From assembly GCF_001486585.1 (NCBI RefSeq), contig NZ_LN909046.1:930001-994000 (forward strand): DNA of 64,000 nt, in the 5' to 3' direction. The position numbers and the translations under genes are program-made. Positions 34,586 through 45,829 of this stretch are shown piece after piece. Below the pieces are notes generated by a model. That model ran no database searches. It was not told where the DNA came from and was given only the letters and a program-made list of their open reading frames with translations. The DNA comes from Paenibacillus senegalimassiliensis. GTDB taxonomy: Bacteria > Bacillota > Bacilli > Paenibacillales > Paenibacillaceae. How positions within the stretch are numbered: position 1 is the first letter of the stretch; each line of letters opens with the position of its first letter.

Positions 34586-36337
34586 TTGTTCAGACTAGCT
34601 GCATTTCTCAAACCCTACAAGAAAGAAACGATTCTTGGCCCTTTATTCAAGCTAATTGAAGCCATACTGGAGCTACTCCTGCCGACCGTGGTGGCCTTGA
34701 TTGTTAATCATGGCATTGGTAATAAGGATAGTACATATGTGTTAAAAATGGGCGGGCTAATGCTCGCCATGTCGATACTCGGCTATGCTTGCTCACTAAT
34801 CTGCCAATTTTATGCGGCCCGAGCCTCCCAAGGCTTCGGAACAACCTTGCGTAATAGGCTATTCAAGCATATTTCTTCGCTGTCCTATGCGGAATTGGAC
34901 CGTTTTGGTACTCCTTCTCTGGTCAATCGAACGACCAATGATGTCAATCAGCTCCAAACAGCGGTAGCCATGCTCATTCGGCTGGTCATCCGAGCGCCAT
35001 TCATTTGCATTGGGGCCATTATTATGTCCATGCTGCTGGATATGCGCCTTTCCCTGGTGTTGATGGCTGCTACGCCGGTGTTTGGCGTGGTCTTGTACTT
35101 GATTATCAAGAAATCAGCCCCCTTATACCGTATTTATCAAAAAAAGCTGGATAGACTCGCCGTGGTACTGAGTGAGAATCTGAGTGGTGTTCGTGTAATT
35201 CGTGCCTTCGCCAAACGGAGAGAAGAACAGGCGCGATTCCGTGAATCGGCGGATGATATTACAGCTACAGCGATTCGGGTGGGACGCATTTCGGCCTTGC
35301 TTAGTCCAACCACCACGTTGGTTGTTAATTCGACCATTATTGCTGTTCTGTGGGTGGGTAGCATTCATATCCAGGCCGGAACTTTGTCTTCCGGGGAGAT
35401 TATTGCCTTTATTAATTACGTAACCCAAATATTGCTTGCTCTTATTGTGGTATCCAATCTGATTATTTTGTTCACGAAGGCGTCCTCTTCGGCGGCTCGG
35501 ATCAATGAAGTGCTGGATACAACGCCAGGCATAGCCAATCCAGAACCAGCCCGGATGAATTCAATGGGCGTAGGGAGCGGTAGTAAGCCCGGTGTACCGA
35601 TTATTGAATTTGATCAAGTGACCTTTGGTTATAGCGAAGCCGGTGATCCTGCTCTTCGCGACTTGTCTTTTGCCATTTATCCAGGTGAGACCATCGGAAT
35701 TATCGGAGGAACTGGCTCCGGCAAATCTACACTGGTACATCTGATTCCGCGCTTCTATGATCCTCAGCAAGGCGTAGTGCGTGTTGAGGGGCAGGACGTG
35801 TCCAGTCTTGCGCTGGCAGAACTTCGCCGTAAAATTGCGCTTGTATCGCAGAAGGCGGTGCTCTTCACCGGCACCATTGCGAGTAACATTCGTTGGGGGA
35901 AAGAGCAGGCTACCGAGGAAGAGATCAGAGAGGCAGCTACCATAGCTCAAGCGGCTGAGTTCATCAGCAAGTTGCCTGAGGGTTATGACACCCAGGTCGC
36001 TCGTGGAGGCTTGAACCTGTCCGGGGGTCAAAAGCAGAGATTGACCATTGCCAGAGCCGTGATCACTCGCCCGGATATTCTGATTCTGGACGATTCCTCC
36101 AGTGCGCTTGACTATGTTACGGAAGCAGCACTTCGCCATTCAATCCGCAGTTATGGTGAGCAGATGACTCTGCTCCTTGTATCTCAGCGAGTCAGCACGG
36201 TCCGTTATGCAGACCGGATTATTGTGATGGAGGATGGGGGAATTGCCGGGATCGGCACCCATGAGCAGTTACTTCAGGAATGTGATGCTTACCGTGAAAT
36301 TTGCAACTCCCAGTTGTCAGAGGAGGAGGCAAAATGA
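34586..36337 (+). CDS. ABC multidrug exporter subunit, YfiB-like
   Basis: A 583-residue half-exporter: six membrane helices to about residue 305, then ATPase with Walker A GGTGSGKST, signature LSGGQKQRLTIAR and Walker B ILILDDSSSALD. The Walker B region has Asp (LDDSS) where the catalytic Glu should be, the usual degenerate site of heterodimeric exporters. TTG start at 34586 after GGTGGTG. Partner gene overlaps by four bases. Confidence 0.9.
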   Translation: MFRLAAFLKPYKKETILGPLFKLIEAILELLLPTVVALIVNHGIGNKDSTYVLKMGGLMLAMSILGYACSLICQFYAARASQGFGTTLRNRLFKHISSLSYAELDRFGTPSLVNRTTNDVNQLQTAVAMLIRLVIRAPFICIGAIIMSMLLDMRLSLVLMAATPVFGVVLYLIIKKSAPLYRIYQKKLDRLAVVLSENLSGVRVIRAFAKRREEQARFRESADDITATAIRVGRISALLSPTTTLVVNSTIIAVLWVGSIHIQAGTLSSGEIIAFINYVTQILLALIVVSNLIILFTKASSSAARINEVLDTTPGIANPEPARMNSMGVGSGSKPGVPIIEFDQVTFGYSEAGDPALRDLSFAIYPGETIGIIGGTGSGKSTLVHLIPRFYDPQQGVVRVEGQDVSSLALAELRRKIALVSQKAVLFTGTIASNIRWGKEQATEEEIREAATIAQAAEFISKLPEGYDTQVARGGLNLSGGQKQRLTIARAVITRPDILILDDSSSALDYVTEAALRHSIRSYGEQMTLLLVSQRVSTVRYADRIIVMEDGGIAGIGTHEQLLQECDAYREICNSQLSEEEAK

Positions 36338-38079
36338 TGAATACGAGAGAAACCTGGTCCAGAATATTTCACTATACCGGAAAATATAAACTTTATTTAA
36401 TTGGAACGATGATCAGTGCGTTGCTTAGTGTCACCGCCAGCTTGGTGGGGCCGCTTCTGATTGGTAGAACTATAGATCACATGGTCATTCAGGGGACTGT
36501 AGAATTTAACGCCGTATTTCAATTGTTAACTTGGCTGGCTCTCGTATACGGCCTGGGAAGCTTGTTCGGCTGGCTGCTTGCCGTCTGGACAAATCGTCTT
36601 GCTTACGAGACCGTGAACGATCTTCGTCGAGAAATGTTCGATAAGCTGAACACTTTGCCGTTAAAATATCATGATAATCACCCGCAAGGAGACAGCATAA
36701 GCCGCTTCGTCAATGATATGGACGCTATTTCAGACGGATTGCTTCAGGGGTTCTCTACCCTTCTGACGGGTGTTGTCACCATAGCAGGCTCGATTGTGTT
36801 AATGCTATACACCAGTCCGCTTCTGACGGTTGCTGTATTGTTGTCAGCCCCGGCGGCTTACTACGTAGCCCGGTTTATAACTATGCGTTCCCAGCAATTA
36901 TTCCGGGATCAGGCGGAGATTGTGGGTAGTCTGAACGGTTACGTCGAGGAAATGATTGGTGGCCAGAAGGTGGTTCAGGCTTTCCAATTTGAAGACCGCA
37001 GCTTTGCAGCATTTCAAGTGCAAAATGAACGTCTGCAAAAGACGGGAGAAAAGTCGCAATTCATTAGCTCATTGTCTAACCCTTCCACCCGTTTGGTCAA
37101 CAATATTACCTTCTCGGCCATTGCCATGTTTGGCGGCATACTGGTGATTTTGTCCCGAATAACGGTTGGGGGCTTATCGAGCTTCTTGATCTATGCCAAC
37201 CTGTTCGCCAAGCCATTTAATGAAATTACCGGGGTAATGACGCAACTCCAGGCGGCTACGGCATCGGCACAACGCGTCTTCAAGGTAATAGATGAGGGTT
37301 CCGAGTCAGATGATCCGCAAGCCCCTGCTGTACTGCCACCCGGGCAATCTACGATTGAATTCAAGCATGTCCGGTTCGCTTATCAACCCGATCGTCCGCT
37401 GATTTCTGATCTGAATTTGACGGTGACTCCGGGTACCCGTGTTGCTATCGTGGGCAAGACGGGAGCGGGCAAGACCACACTCGTCAATCTGCTTATGCGC
37501 TTCTATGATGTGGATGCGGGTGAGATTACGATTGGGGGCATCAATATCAAAAATATGACCCGGGATCATCTGAGAGGTGCTTTTGGCATGGTCTTGCAGG
37601 ATACCTGGCTCAAAAGTGGTACAGTTCGAGAGAACATTGCTTATGGTAAGCCGGATGCTCCGCTAACAGAGGTCATTGCAGCCGCCAAGGCAGCCAATGC
37701 CCATGCGTTCATCAAGAGACTTCCCAAGGGGTATGATACGGAATTCAGCGGTACCGGGGACAGCTTATCCCAAGGGCAGAAGCAATTGCTGACGATCGCT
37801 CGGGTTATGCTGGTAGATCCTCCAATGCTGATTCTGGATGAGGCAACCAGCAGTATTGATACCTTAACAGAGATTCGCATCCAGCAAGCCTTCAAACGTA
37901 TGATGGAGGGCAGAACGAGCTTTGTTATCGCCCACAGACTTTCGACTATCCGCGAGTCCGATCTCATTCTGTATATGAAGGATGGAGATGTGGTGGAGAG
38001 CGGAAGCCATGAGCAATTGTTGGCTCAGCGCGGATATTATGCAGAGCTGTACAACAGCCAGTTCGATGCTCAGGAATGA
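36334..38079 (+). CDS. ABC multidrug exporter subunit, YfiC-like
   Basis: A 581-residue partner with Walker A GKTGAGKTT, signature LSQGQKQLLTIAR (Gln for Gly in LSGGQ) and Walker B MLILDEATSSID, so it supplies the catalytic Glu. ATG at 36334 overlaps the preceding stop (ATGATGA) after AGGAGGAGG. Forms the heterodimer with the previous subunit, probably for drug or lipid export under control of the divergent LysR protein. Confidence 0.9.
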   Translation: MMNTRETWSRIFHYTGKYKLYLIGTMISALLSVTASLVGPLLIGRTIDHMVIQGTVEFNAVFQLLTWLALVYGLGSLFGWLLAVWTNRLAYETVNDLRREMFDKLNTLPLKYHDNHPQGDSISRFVNDMDAISDGLLQGFSTLLTGVVTIAGSIVLMLYTSPLLTVAVLLSAPAAYYVARFITMRSQQLFRDQAEIVGSLNGYVEEMIGGQKVVQAFQFEDRSFAAFQVQNERLQKTGEKSQFISSLSNPSTRLVNNITFSAIAMFGGILVILSRITVGGLSSFLIYANLFAKPFNEITGVMTQLQAATASAQRVFKVIDEGSESDDPQAPAVLPPGQSTIEFKHVRFAYQPDRPLISDLNLTVTPGTRVAIVGKTGAGKTTLVNLLMRFYDVDAGEITIGGINIKNMTRDHLRGAFGMVLQDTWLKSGTVRENIAYGKPDAPLTEVIAAAKAANAHAFIKRLPKGYDTEFSGTGDSLSQGQKQLLTIARVMLVDPPMLILDEATSSIDTLTEIRIQQAFKRMMEGRTSFVIAHRLSTIRESDLILYMKDGDVVESGSHEQLLAQRGYYAELYNSQFDAQE

Positions 38080-38087
38080 GTGAAAAT

Positions 38088-38133
38088 GAGCCTTCTTATC
38101 TACCTGAAAAGTGGATAAGGAGGCTCTATTTAA
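38088..38133. terminator. Terminator between exporter operon and PTS regulator
   Basis: GAGCCTTCTTATC / GATAAGGAGGCTC (38088-38126), one mismatch, then CTATTTAATAA; serves convergent genes. Confidence 0.7.
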
Positions 38134-38147
38134 TAACACAAGCTGAC

Positions 38148-40055
38148 TTACTCCCAGCAATCGATTAATTTATCTACAAAATCCTCGATGCTCTGAATGG
38201 AAGCCAGCAGGTTTACATTTTTATCCTCCGTTAAAATGGTGGCGAAGGCATCAAATACATCGCGATAAATGATTCGATTCTCCCCGCTTACGGTTAACAG
38301 CAGCACAATCTTCACCACGGAAGTGTCCCATCTGATTCCGCTAGGATTTAAGTAGACATAAATGCCCGTTTTACGTGCGTCCATTTTAATGGCATGAGGA
38401 ATGGCGACTTGTCCAAACGCTGTAGAGGACATCGCTTCCCGTTCCATAATTTTATCGAAAAAATGTTCGTCCGTATAACCATCTTGATTCATGACTTGAC
38501 AGATCAACCGCAAGACATCCTCTTTCTCAGACAGCGCAGTGGAACTGCAGAAGTGGTTATCGTGCAAAAATAATTTCAAGTTATGCTTAAACTGTTTCTT
38601 CTTCTTTTGTTCTTTCAGTTCAAATATTTTGTTGGAGACTTTTTCCCGGTCGCTGCGGGTAAAAAAGGGCGTGATGACGACATAGGGAACCTCTGGAACC
38701 TTATGCAACTGGGATGCTGAAATGATAAAATCGCTGGTGATATAACTTAAATCCCCCTCGTCCGTCACAATGGAGTGGATGGAGATATCCTCTCCGAAAT
38801 ATTGCTGCAATTTGTTAATGATTTGTACGTTCATATTGTAGTACAGAGGGAATAACACGGTGCAAGAGATTTTTACGTTCGTTTGCCTTTGTAATTCTAG
38901 CGCATATCCGAGATGAAAGGCCAAGTAAGCAATTTCGTCATCACTAATCATGTACCCGGTTTTCTCCTTGATTACATGAGAAGCATGAACCGCACAATCA
39001 TAGATGAGGGGGCATTCCCTCTTCAGCGTAGCGGTCAAGGGATTCTTGGTGGAGTAGCGGTTATCCAGGCGCATGAGCAGATTTTTGATATGCAAGGTAA
39101 ACCGGATTACAAAGTCTGAATCTGCAATATGGATATAGTAATAATTGTCTAAATCTGTAGTGATGGCATGAACCAGATCAATACAGGCTCTGCCTGCTAT
39201 GCGCTCCAGATCGCCGATCTCAATTTGTGTGAAGTTGACGTTGGTTCCATTGCTTGAGATCAAGATCGCCAAGTCTGCAATCTCTTCCTCAGAATACTGA
39301 ACATGGAAATGGGATTCCAGCCGCACCGCGATTTTCTGAGCAATAACATAAGCATTATTGTCCATGTTGAAATCGACCGTTTTGCTGAGAAAGCGAAAAT
39401 CATGTTTCATTCGATCCAGGGCGATCGTAATATGAATAATCACATTCGTTAAATAGTAATCATTGGTAAAAAAGTGATGAGATGAGAAGGTCTCCACCAC
39501 AATATCGCGGATGTAATCAATATCGATTCCCTCATACAAACCTTTAAGTTTCTCAATATCAATAAAGCTTCCATTAGCCTCTTCGTACAAAATATTACTC
39601 ATAAGCTTGCGCTTGTCTTTTTCTGTCCCCTTGATGGATAGCTGATCTTTGGTCAAGTACAGCTCCAGATTGTTTTGGGTCAACTTCTCCTTAATCAGCT
39701 TGAGGTCCAGTCTAAGGGTGGAATCACTGATAAACAGAACATCGCTTAAATCATATATATCCACGGGTTCTACGGTATGCACCAAATTTTTCAGAATGTA
39801 AGCGACCCTTTCCGTCTGGGTTTGGGGGAGTGCCTTCCGTTCATGAGACAAAAACGTATTAACTTGATCGGTATTCACTTTATAGCCTTTGTTGGAAGCA
39901 ATAATAAGCTTGGGGTAAAGGCTCTGAATTTCACTGATATATGATTTAATCGTGCGCTTGGATACGCCTAATTGATCCGCTAAATTTTGCGATGAGACCC
40001 AATCCTGATGAGGAGATTTCAAGCAATGAATCAAATCCATATATTGAGCTTTCAT
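38148..40055 (-). CDS. PTS-regulated transcriptional activator (LicR/MtlR type)
   Basis: A 635-residue multidomain regulator: N-terminal helix-turn-helix (SSQNLADQLGVSKRTIKSYISEI), second winged helix, two PRD domains with phosphorylatable His (about residues 180-400), an EIIB-like domain, and a C-terminal EIIA(Man/Fru)-like domain with AIPHAIKMDARKTGIYVYL. Phosphorylation by HPr and the cognate EII components tunes its activity. Divergent from the PTS operon at 40244, which it should activate when the sugar is present. Ribosome site GTGAGGA. Confidence 0.9.
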   Translation of the reverse strand: MKAQYMDLIHCLKSPHQDWVSSQNLADQLGVSKRTIKSYISEIQSLYPKLIIASNKGYKVNTDQVNTFLSHERKALPQTQTERVAYILKNLVHTVEPVDIYDLSDVLFISDSTLRLDLKLIKEKLTQNNLELYLTKDQLSIKGTEKDKRKLMSNILYEEANGSFIDIEKLKGLYEGIDIDYIRDIVVETFSSHHFFTNDYYLTNVIIHITIALDRMKHDFRFLSKTVDFNMDNNAYVIAQKIAVRLESHFHVQYSEEEIADLAILISSNGTNVNFTQIEIGDLERIAGRACIDLVHAITTDLDNYYYIHIADSDFVIRFTLHIKNLLMRLDNRYSTKNPLTATLKRECPLIYDCAVHASHVIKEKTGYMISDDEIAYLAFHLGYALELQRQTNVKISCTVLFPLYYNMNVQIINKLQQYFGEDISIHSIVTDEGDLSYITSDFIISASQLHKVPEVPYVVITPFFTRSDREKVSNKIFELKEQKKKKQFKHNLKLFLHDNHFCSSTALSEKEDVLRLICQVMNQDGYTDEHFFDKIMEREAMSSTAFGQVAIPHAIKMDARKTGIYVYLNPSGIRWDTSVVKIVLLLTVSGENRIIYRDVFDAFATILTEDKNVNLLASIQSIEDFVDKLIDCWE

Positions 40056-40079
40056 ATTGTTGTCCTCACTTTAATTAGT

Positions 40080-40104
40080 TGCACCCTTGGGGTGCAGTTT
40101 TTTA
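40080..40104 (+). terminator. Terminator-like hairpin in the divergent PTS control region
   Basis: TGCACCC / GGGGTGCA hairpin followed by GTTTTTTATTT on the plus strand. No plus-strand gene precedes it, so it may insulate the PTS promoter from antisense transcription or act in the minus-strand leader of the regulator mRNA. Confidence 0.55.
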
Positions 40105-40149
40105 TTTGAGCGGGTTGCAGGCTCTGTAATATATTGTGGTTGTAACAAA

Positions 40150-40163
40150 TGATAGCGCTGTCA
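40150..40163. promoter_or_regulatory. CcpA cre site upstream of the PTS operon
   Basis: TGATAGCGCTGTCA fits the catabolite-responsive consensus (TG-N4-CG-N4-CA) and is nearly palindromic. It is about 80 bases before the EIIB start, so glucose repression of the operon is likely. Confidence 0.75.
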
Positions 40164-40243
40164 AAATTATAGAATGAACGAAAGGAACAAGCAAGTAGGC
40201 TCAACAGCGGCTCAAAAACAAACTAAAAGCAGGGAGGATCACC

Positions 40244-40570
40244 ATGGACCATTCCAACGAAACACTAAACGTACTGCTTATTTGCGGTTCCGGAGCCAGT
40301 TCCGGGTTTATGGCGGCCAACATCAGGAAGGCTGCTAAGAAGAGAAATCTGGACATGGATATCAAAGCCAGAGGAGAAGCAGAGATTGAGAATTATATCC
40401 ATGATATCGACGCTTTGTTAGTAGGTCCTCATCTGGCGTATATCATTGATGAAATTGAGGAACTCACTAAGGATCTGGAAGTGAAAGTGCTCTTAATGAA
40501 ATCTTCCTACTACTCCACATTGGATGGAGATGCTGCTTTAGACGATTTGTTACAGGAATTGAAAAGTTAA
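40244..40570 (+). CDS. PTS beta-glucoside/cellobiose EIIB component
   Basis: A 108-residue EIIB of the lactose/cellobiose class, with the phospho-Cys at C14 (LLICGSGASSGFMA) and VGPHLAYI. Passes phosphate from EIIA to the sugar in EIIC. First gene of the operon; ribosome site GGGAGG; cre site upstream. Confidence 0.92.
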   Translation: MDHSNETLNVLLICGSGASSGFMAANIRKAAKKRNLDMDIKARGEAEIENYIHDIDALLVGPHLAYIIDEIEELTKDLEVKVLLMKSSYYSTLDGDAALDDLLQELKS

Positions 40571-40584
40571 AGGGGACAAGATCC

Positions 40585-41814
40585 ATGGACAAGTTAATTG
40601 CCTGGTTAAAAAATGATTTCTCTCCCAAGATGAACAAAGTTAACAACAATGTATGGGTTGTCACCCTCAAGGATTCCGTCATGCAGTTGTTGCCATTCAT
40701 TTTGCTGGGGTCGGTATTTTGTCTACTCACCATACCTGGAGATATTTATCAAATTAAAAATTACCCTGACTTCTGGGTGCTCTTTGGATGGACAATGGGG
40801 ATGCTGTCGTTGCTGGTGTCGTTCCTCATTCCCTTCAATTTGATGGAAAAGAAGAAATTAAGAAAACAGCGTTTTATTGCAGGCTGTACTGGTCTGATTA
40901 CCTTTTTGATTATCGTGTCTCCCCAGATTGTAAAAGACGGAACGGTTGGCTTTACGCATACTTCACTGGGAACCGGGGGGATGTTTGTTGCGATTATCGC
41001 AGCTCTATTTACCGGATATATCATGAGCTTGTTCGGCAAATTCTCTTTCTTCAAGGAAGAATCGATTATTCCGGATTTTGTTCGAGCCTGGTTTGACTCG
41101 ATGCTTCCCATTGGAGTTACTCTGGTTACGGCTTGGCTATTGGTAGATATCATTCATATTGATATTTATAACATCATTTTAAGTATCTTCATGCCGCTGG
41201 CCAATGTGGTTGAGACGCCATGGGGGTTCATCCTGATTATGTTCATATACTGCTTACTATATTCCATGGGCATTTCCAGTTGGGTCCTAACCCCCGTCAC
41301 CAAGCCTATTCTTCTGGCAGCTATAACTGCAAATGCCACCTTGGGTGCGCATAATCTCGTTACTTCCGAAACGATCTATTCCGCTTACTTATGGGTAGGA
41401 GGCGTGGGTTGTACGTTACCGCTCGTCATTATGCACATGTTCTCAAAAAGCGCCAAGTTAAAGGCGCTGGGACGGGCCAGCTTCGTACCATCCATCTTCA
41501 ATATCAATGAACCTATCGTGTTCGGCTCGATCGTATGGAATCCTTTGTTGATGTTACCCATGTGGCTCATCGGATTGGTCCTGCCGGCTATCGTTTGGAT
41601 TGGGACTAAAATCATTCATCTTGCTCCCATTCCAAAGATCGTATTTGACATGTGGTATGTACCATTTCCGATTTCTACCTGGATTACAACCGGAGCCATT
41701 ACGGGGATTATCCTTATGCTGATCTGTGTTGCGGTAGCGACCTTGATCTGGTATCCATTTTTTAAAACCTATGAAAAACAAGAGCTTGAGAGAGAAGCAA
41801 CACCTATTAATTAA
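40585..41814 (+). CDS. PTS beta-glucoside/cellobiose EIIC permease
   Basis: A 409-residue membrane permease of the CelB class with about ten helices; conserved SIFNINEPIVFGSIVWNPLLMLP near residue 300 is the sugar-binding loop. Follows EIIB by 15 bases. Confidence 0.92.
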   Translation: MDKLIAWLKNDFSPKMNKVNNNVWVVTLKDSVMQLLPFILLGSVFCLLTIPGDIYQIKNYPDFWVLFGWTMGMLSLLVSFLIPFNLMEKKKLRKQRFIAGCTGLITFLIIVSPQIVKDGTVGFTHTSLGTGGMFVAIIAALFTGYIMSLFGKFSFFKEESIIPDFVRAWFDSMLPIGVTLVTAWLLVDIIHIDIYNIILSIFMPLANVVETPWGFILIMFIYCLLYSMGISSWVLTPVTKPILLAAITANATLGAHNLVTSETIYSAYLWVGGVGCTLPLVIMHMFSKSAKLKALGRASFVPSIFNINEPIVFGSIVWNPLLMLPMWLIGLVLPAIVWIGTKIIHLAPIPKIVFDMWYVPFPISTWITTGAITGIILMLICVAVATLIWYPFFKTYEKQELEREATPIN

Positions 41815-41833
41815 TGTGTAAGGAGACCATACT

Positions 41834-42184
41834 ATGACCTCGGAACAAATGGCTCAAAATGCAATGCAAATTATTTTACACGCCGGAGAAGCGAGAAAAC
41901 ACTGCGCGGATGCACTGAAGGATATTGAGAAAAGCAATTATGAAGAGGCCAAGCAAAAGGTGAAGTTGGCCAATTCAGAAATTGTGATCGCTCATCGTGT
42001 GCAAACGAACTGTATCCAGAAAGAAACGCAAGGAGAGGAGAAGGGTGAATACTCGGTGTTATTCGCTCATGCTCAAGACACGTTAATGACTGTATACAGC
42101 GAAATTCATCTTGTTAAGCGATTGATTGATATTTTTGAAAGCTTTAATCAAAGATTAGTCAGCCTTGAAATGATTAAGAAATAA
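41834..42184 (+). CDS. PTS beta-glucoside/cellobiose EIIA component
   Basis: A 116-residue helical EIIA of the lactose class; active-site His79 in FAHAQDTLMT. Ribosome site AAGGAG. With EIIB and EIIC completes the transporter. Confidence 0.92.
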   Translation: MTSEQMAQNAMQIILHAGEARKHCADALKDIEKSNYEEAKQKVKLANSEIVIAHRVQTNCIQKETQGEEKGEYSVLFAHAQDTLMTVYSEIHLVKRLIDIFESFNQRLVSLEMIKK

Positions 42185-42213
42185 ACGATAAAAGAAAGGA
42201 ATGAGAGACGTAA

Positions 42214-43653
<1,440 letters not shown>

Positions 43654-43666
43654 GGTTGCGTTAGCC

Positions 43667-44305
43667 ATGTCAAATTATTGGAAATTCGGTGGACAAGTCA
43701 TCATGTTGATCATAGCGATGGGGTTCACCGCCCTTGCAGTCAATTTGTTTATCGCATGCAATATAGGATCGGATACGCTCACGGTTCTATTGGAGGGACT
43801 TCATAAGACTACCGGAAGGAGCCTAGGCCTGACCAGCTTTATCATCAACATGGTTCTGCTGGCTGTAGCACTTTTACTCAATCGTAAGGCTATCGGCGTA
43901 TCTTCCTTCATTTATTCTTTCGGCATAGGCCCATTTATTAATATGTTGTTCCCGTTCATTTCCAATATGGGCTTAGACCATCTACAGTTATTTAACAAAA
44001 TTATCGTTGTTATTGTAGCTAATTTCTGTTACTCCATCACCTATGTTCTGCTCATGAGATTTGGCAACGGCATGTATGCCATCGATGCCATATTACGTTA
44101 TTTGGAGTCGAAGTTTGGCTTAAGATACGATCTTGGCAGAATAGGGGTGGATGCGATTTTATTAGGAACGGGTTACCTTTGCGGGGGAATTGTAGGGATC
44201 GGCACGGTGATTGCCTTGCTTCTTACAGGCCCGGGAACCTTGCTGGTTGAGCGAATTCTGTTAAAAGGGAAGGGATGGATCAGAAAACATGCAAAAAACA
44301 TTTAA
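43667..44305 (+). CDS. YczE/YitT-like membrane protein
   Basis: A 212-residue membrane protein with about five helices; GFTALAVNLFIACNIGSDTLTVLLEGLHKTTG and LNRKAIGVSSFIYSFGIGPFIN match the YczE/YyaS family. ATG 43667 with GAGG ahead is preferred to the ATG at 43634, which would overlap the glycosidase. Function in the PTS operon is unknown; B. subtilis YczE affects surfactin production. Confidence 0.8.
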   Translation: MSNYWKFGGQVIMLIIAMGFTALAVNLFIACNIGSDTLTVLLEGLHKTTGRSLGLTSFIINMVLLAVALLLNRKAIGVSSFIYSFGIGPFINMLFPFISNMGLDHLQLFNKIIVVIVANFCYSITYVLLMRFGNGMYAIDAILRYLESKFGLRYDLGRIGVDAILLGTGYLCGGIVGIGTVIALLLTGPGTLLVERILLKGKGWIRKHAKNI

Positions 44306-44564
44306 AATTACCGATGAAGACGGCATCCATGCGCGACCAGCTACAGCCCTGGTTAATACAGCTAATCAGTTCCAGGGAGTTGAAGCATTTGCAGAAGCTC
44401 ATGGTAAGAGGGTGACGCTGAAGTCTATATTGGGCGTACTGTCCTTAGGACTTGAGATGGGAGATACGCTAACCTTGGAAACGGATGGGGAGGGTGGTAT
44501 TGTAGCACTTGAGGCACTTCAGAATGTGATGATTAAGGAAGGGCTTGGCGAATTGTTTGAATAA
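44289..44564 (+). CDS. HPr-family phosphocarrier protein
   Basis: A 91-residue HPr paralogue with His14 (DGIHARPAT) as the EI phosphorylation site and Ser46 (RVTLKSILGVLSLG) as the HPr-kinase site. Overlaps the membrane-protein gene by 17 bases, so it is the last gene of the PTS operon. A dedicated HPr next to PTS genes is unusual, since one general HPr normally serves all. Confidence 0.9.
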   Translation: MQKTFKITDEDGIHARPATALVNTANQFQGVEAFAEAHGKRVTLKSILGVLSLGLEMGDTLTLETDGEGGIVALEALQNVMIKEGLGELFE

Positions 44565-44583
44565 ATCCATGGGACTGATTAAT

Positions 44584-44610
44584 CCGGCGCTGCTGAGCGC
44601 CGGTTTTTTT
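44584..44610 (+). terminator. Terminator of the PTS operon
   Basis: CCGGCGCT / AGCGCCGG hairpin with four-base loop and seven T. Confidence 0.92.
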
Positions 44611-44812
44611 CTATATTATTTAAAAATGAAAATATACAAAATACAGCAATGGGTGTAAAATGAAGTTATTTGAGGCTGCCTGGAGGAATATGGCCTACTT
44701 GTCTTATGTATTGTGAATAAAATCGCAAACCAAGGCGGTAGAACAAATTTAAGCCAGTATGGCACATGGCTATGCCTACTATAGATAGAACATATAGGGA
44801 GATGGGACAACA

Positions 44813-45829
44813 ATGAAGCAAGAGACTACTAGAAGAACTATGATGCTGCTTGCACTGGTGCTGATCGTCGGCATCGTGGGTGTGGCTTGCGGTAGTAAGG
44901 CGGCAAATTCTACGAACACGGGTGAAGGGAGTGGCACCGCAGTTGCCGCCGATTCAACCAATAATGGGCCGGAGGGATTGGCCGAGCTGAAGCTGGGACT
45001 GTTGCCGTCCATAGATGCCATTCCATTCGTCATTGCCCATGAGCAAGGCTTCGATCAGCAGCATGGAGTTCTTCTGGACATTGAGACATTCAAGAGTGCC
45101 AAGGATCGGGACGTCGCTTTTCAAGCAGGCAAGGTGGACGGAATTAGTGCCGATCTGGTTGCGATCTCCATCTATAATGAGGCGGGGCTGGACGTGAAAA
45201 TTACCAGCACGACCTTTGGAGAATTTGATCTGCTCACCGGCAACAGCGAGATTCAGGATGTGAAGGATCTGAAAGGGAAGACTGTGATTCTGTCCAAAAA
45301 TACTTCAACGCAGTATACCGTTGCCATGATGTTAAAGCAGGCCGGTCTGACGGAGCAGGATATCCGTATCACGGAAGTACCACAAATTCCTACCCGGTTG
45401 GAGCTGCTGAAGAATAATAAGGCTGATGCGGCGATTTTACCGGAGCCATTTGTCACGATGGGCCAAGCCGCAGGGTTGCGCATGCTTAGCTCGACGCACG
45501 AAGCGAACATTAATCCGTTCGTGCTGGCTTTCCCGCAGAGCGCCATTGATGCCAAGGCTGACGCCATCCGGGCGATGTATGCTGCCTATGATGAGGCCGT
45601 AGCGTACATGCAATCCCATGACAAAGCGGACTACATCGATCTGGTGATTGAAGAGGTGGGTTATCCCGAAACCTTGAAGGAGCAAATTGAGGTGCCAGCT
45701 TACATTCCGGCCAACCAAGTCGATGTGAAGGAAGTTGAAGCGGCCTTCGCCTGGGCCCGTGAGCAGGGGCTGTTGACCAAAGACATTACCCCCGAAGATG
45801 TGATCTCCGATGTCCAGTTCAAGAAATAG
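44813..45829 (+). CDS. ABC transporter substrate-binding lipoprotein, NitT/TauT type
   Basis: A 338-residue lipoprotein with lipobox GVAC near residue 26 and a Thr/Ser/Gly-rich linker, then an NMT1/SsuA-like binding fold (LKLGLLPSIDAIPFVIAHEQGF; GKTVILSKNTSTQYTVAMMLKQAG; KADAAILPEP). Substrates of this class include alkanesulfonates, nitrate and pyrimidine precursors; none can be chosen here. Operon with ATPase and permease. The 248-base gap before it shows no clear riboswitch. Confidence 0.88.
   Translation: MKQETTRRTMMLLALVLIVGIVGVACGSKAANSTNTGEGSGTAVAADSTNNGPEGLAELKLGLLPSIDAIPFVIAHEQGFDQQHGVLLDIETFKSAKDRDVAFQAGKVDGISADLVAISIYNEAGLDVKITSTTFGEFDLLTGNSEIQDVKDLKGKTVILSKNTSTQYTVAMMLKQAGLTEQDIRITEVPQIPTRLELLKNNKADAAILPEPFVTMGQAAGLRMLSSTHEANINPFVLAFPQSAIDAKADAIRAMYAAYDEAVAYMQSHDKADYIDLVIEEVGYPETLKEQIEVPAYIPANQVDVKEVEAAFAWAREQGLLTKDITPEDVISDVQFKK

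Noticed and set aside
34586..36337. Broken ATPase site in the YfiB-like exporter as a defect
   Set aside because: LDDSS in place of LDE is the normal degenerate site of heterodimeric exporters; the partner has the Glu.
44640..44812. Riboswitch ahead of the NitT/TauT-type transporter
   Set aside because: No conserved core of TPP, SAM, cobalamin or guanidine riboswitches could be found by eye.
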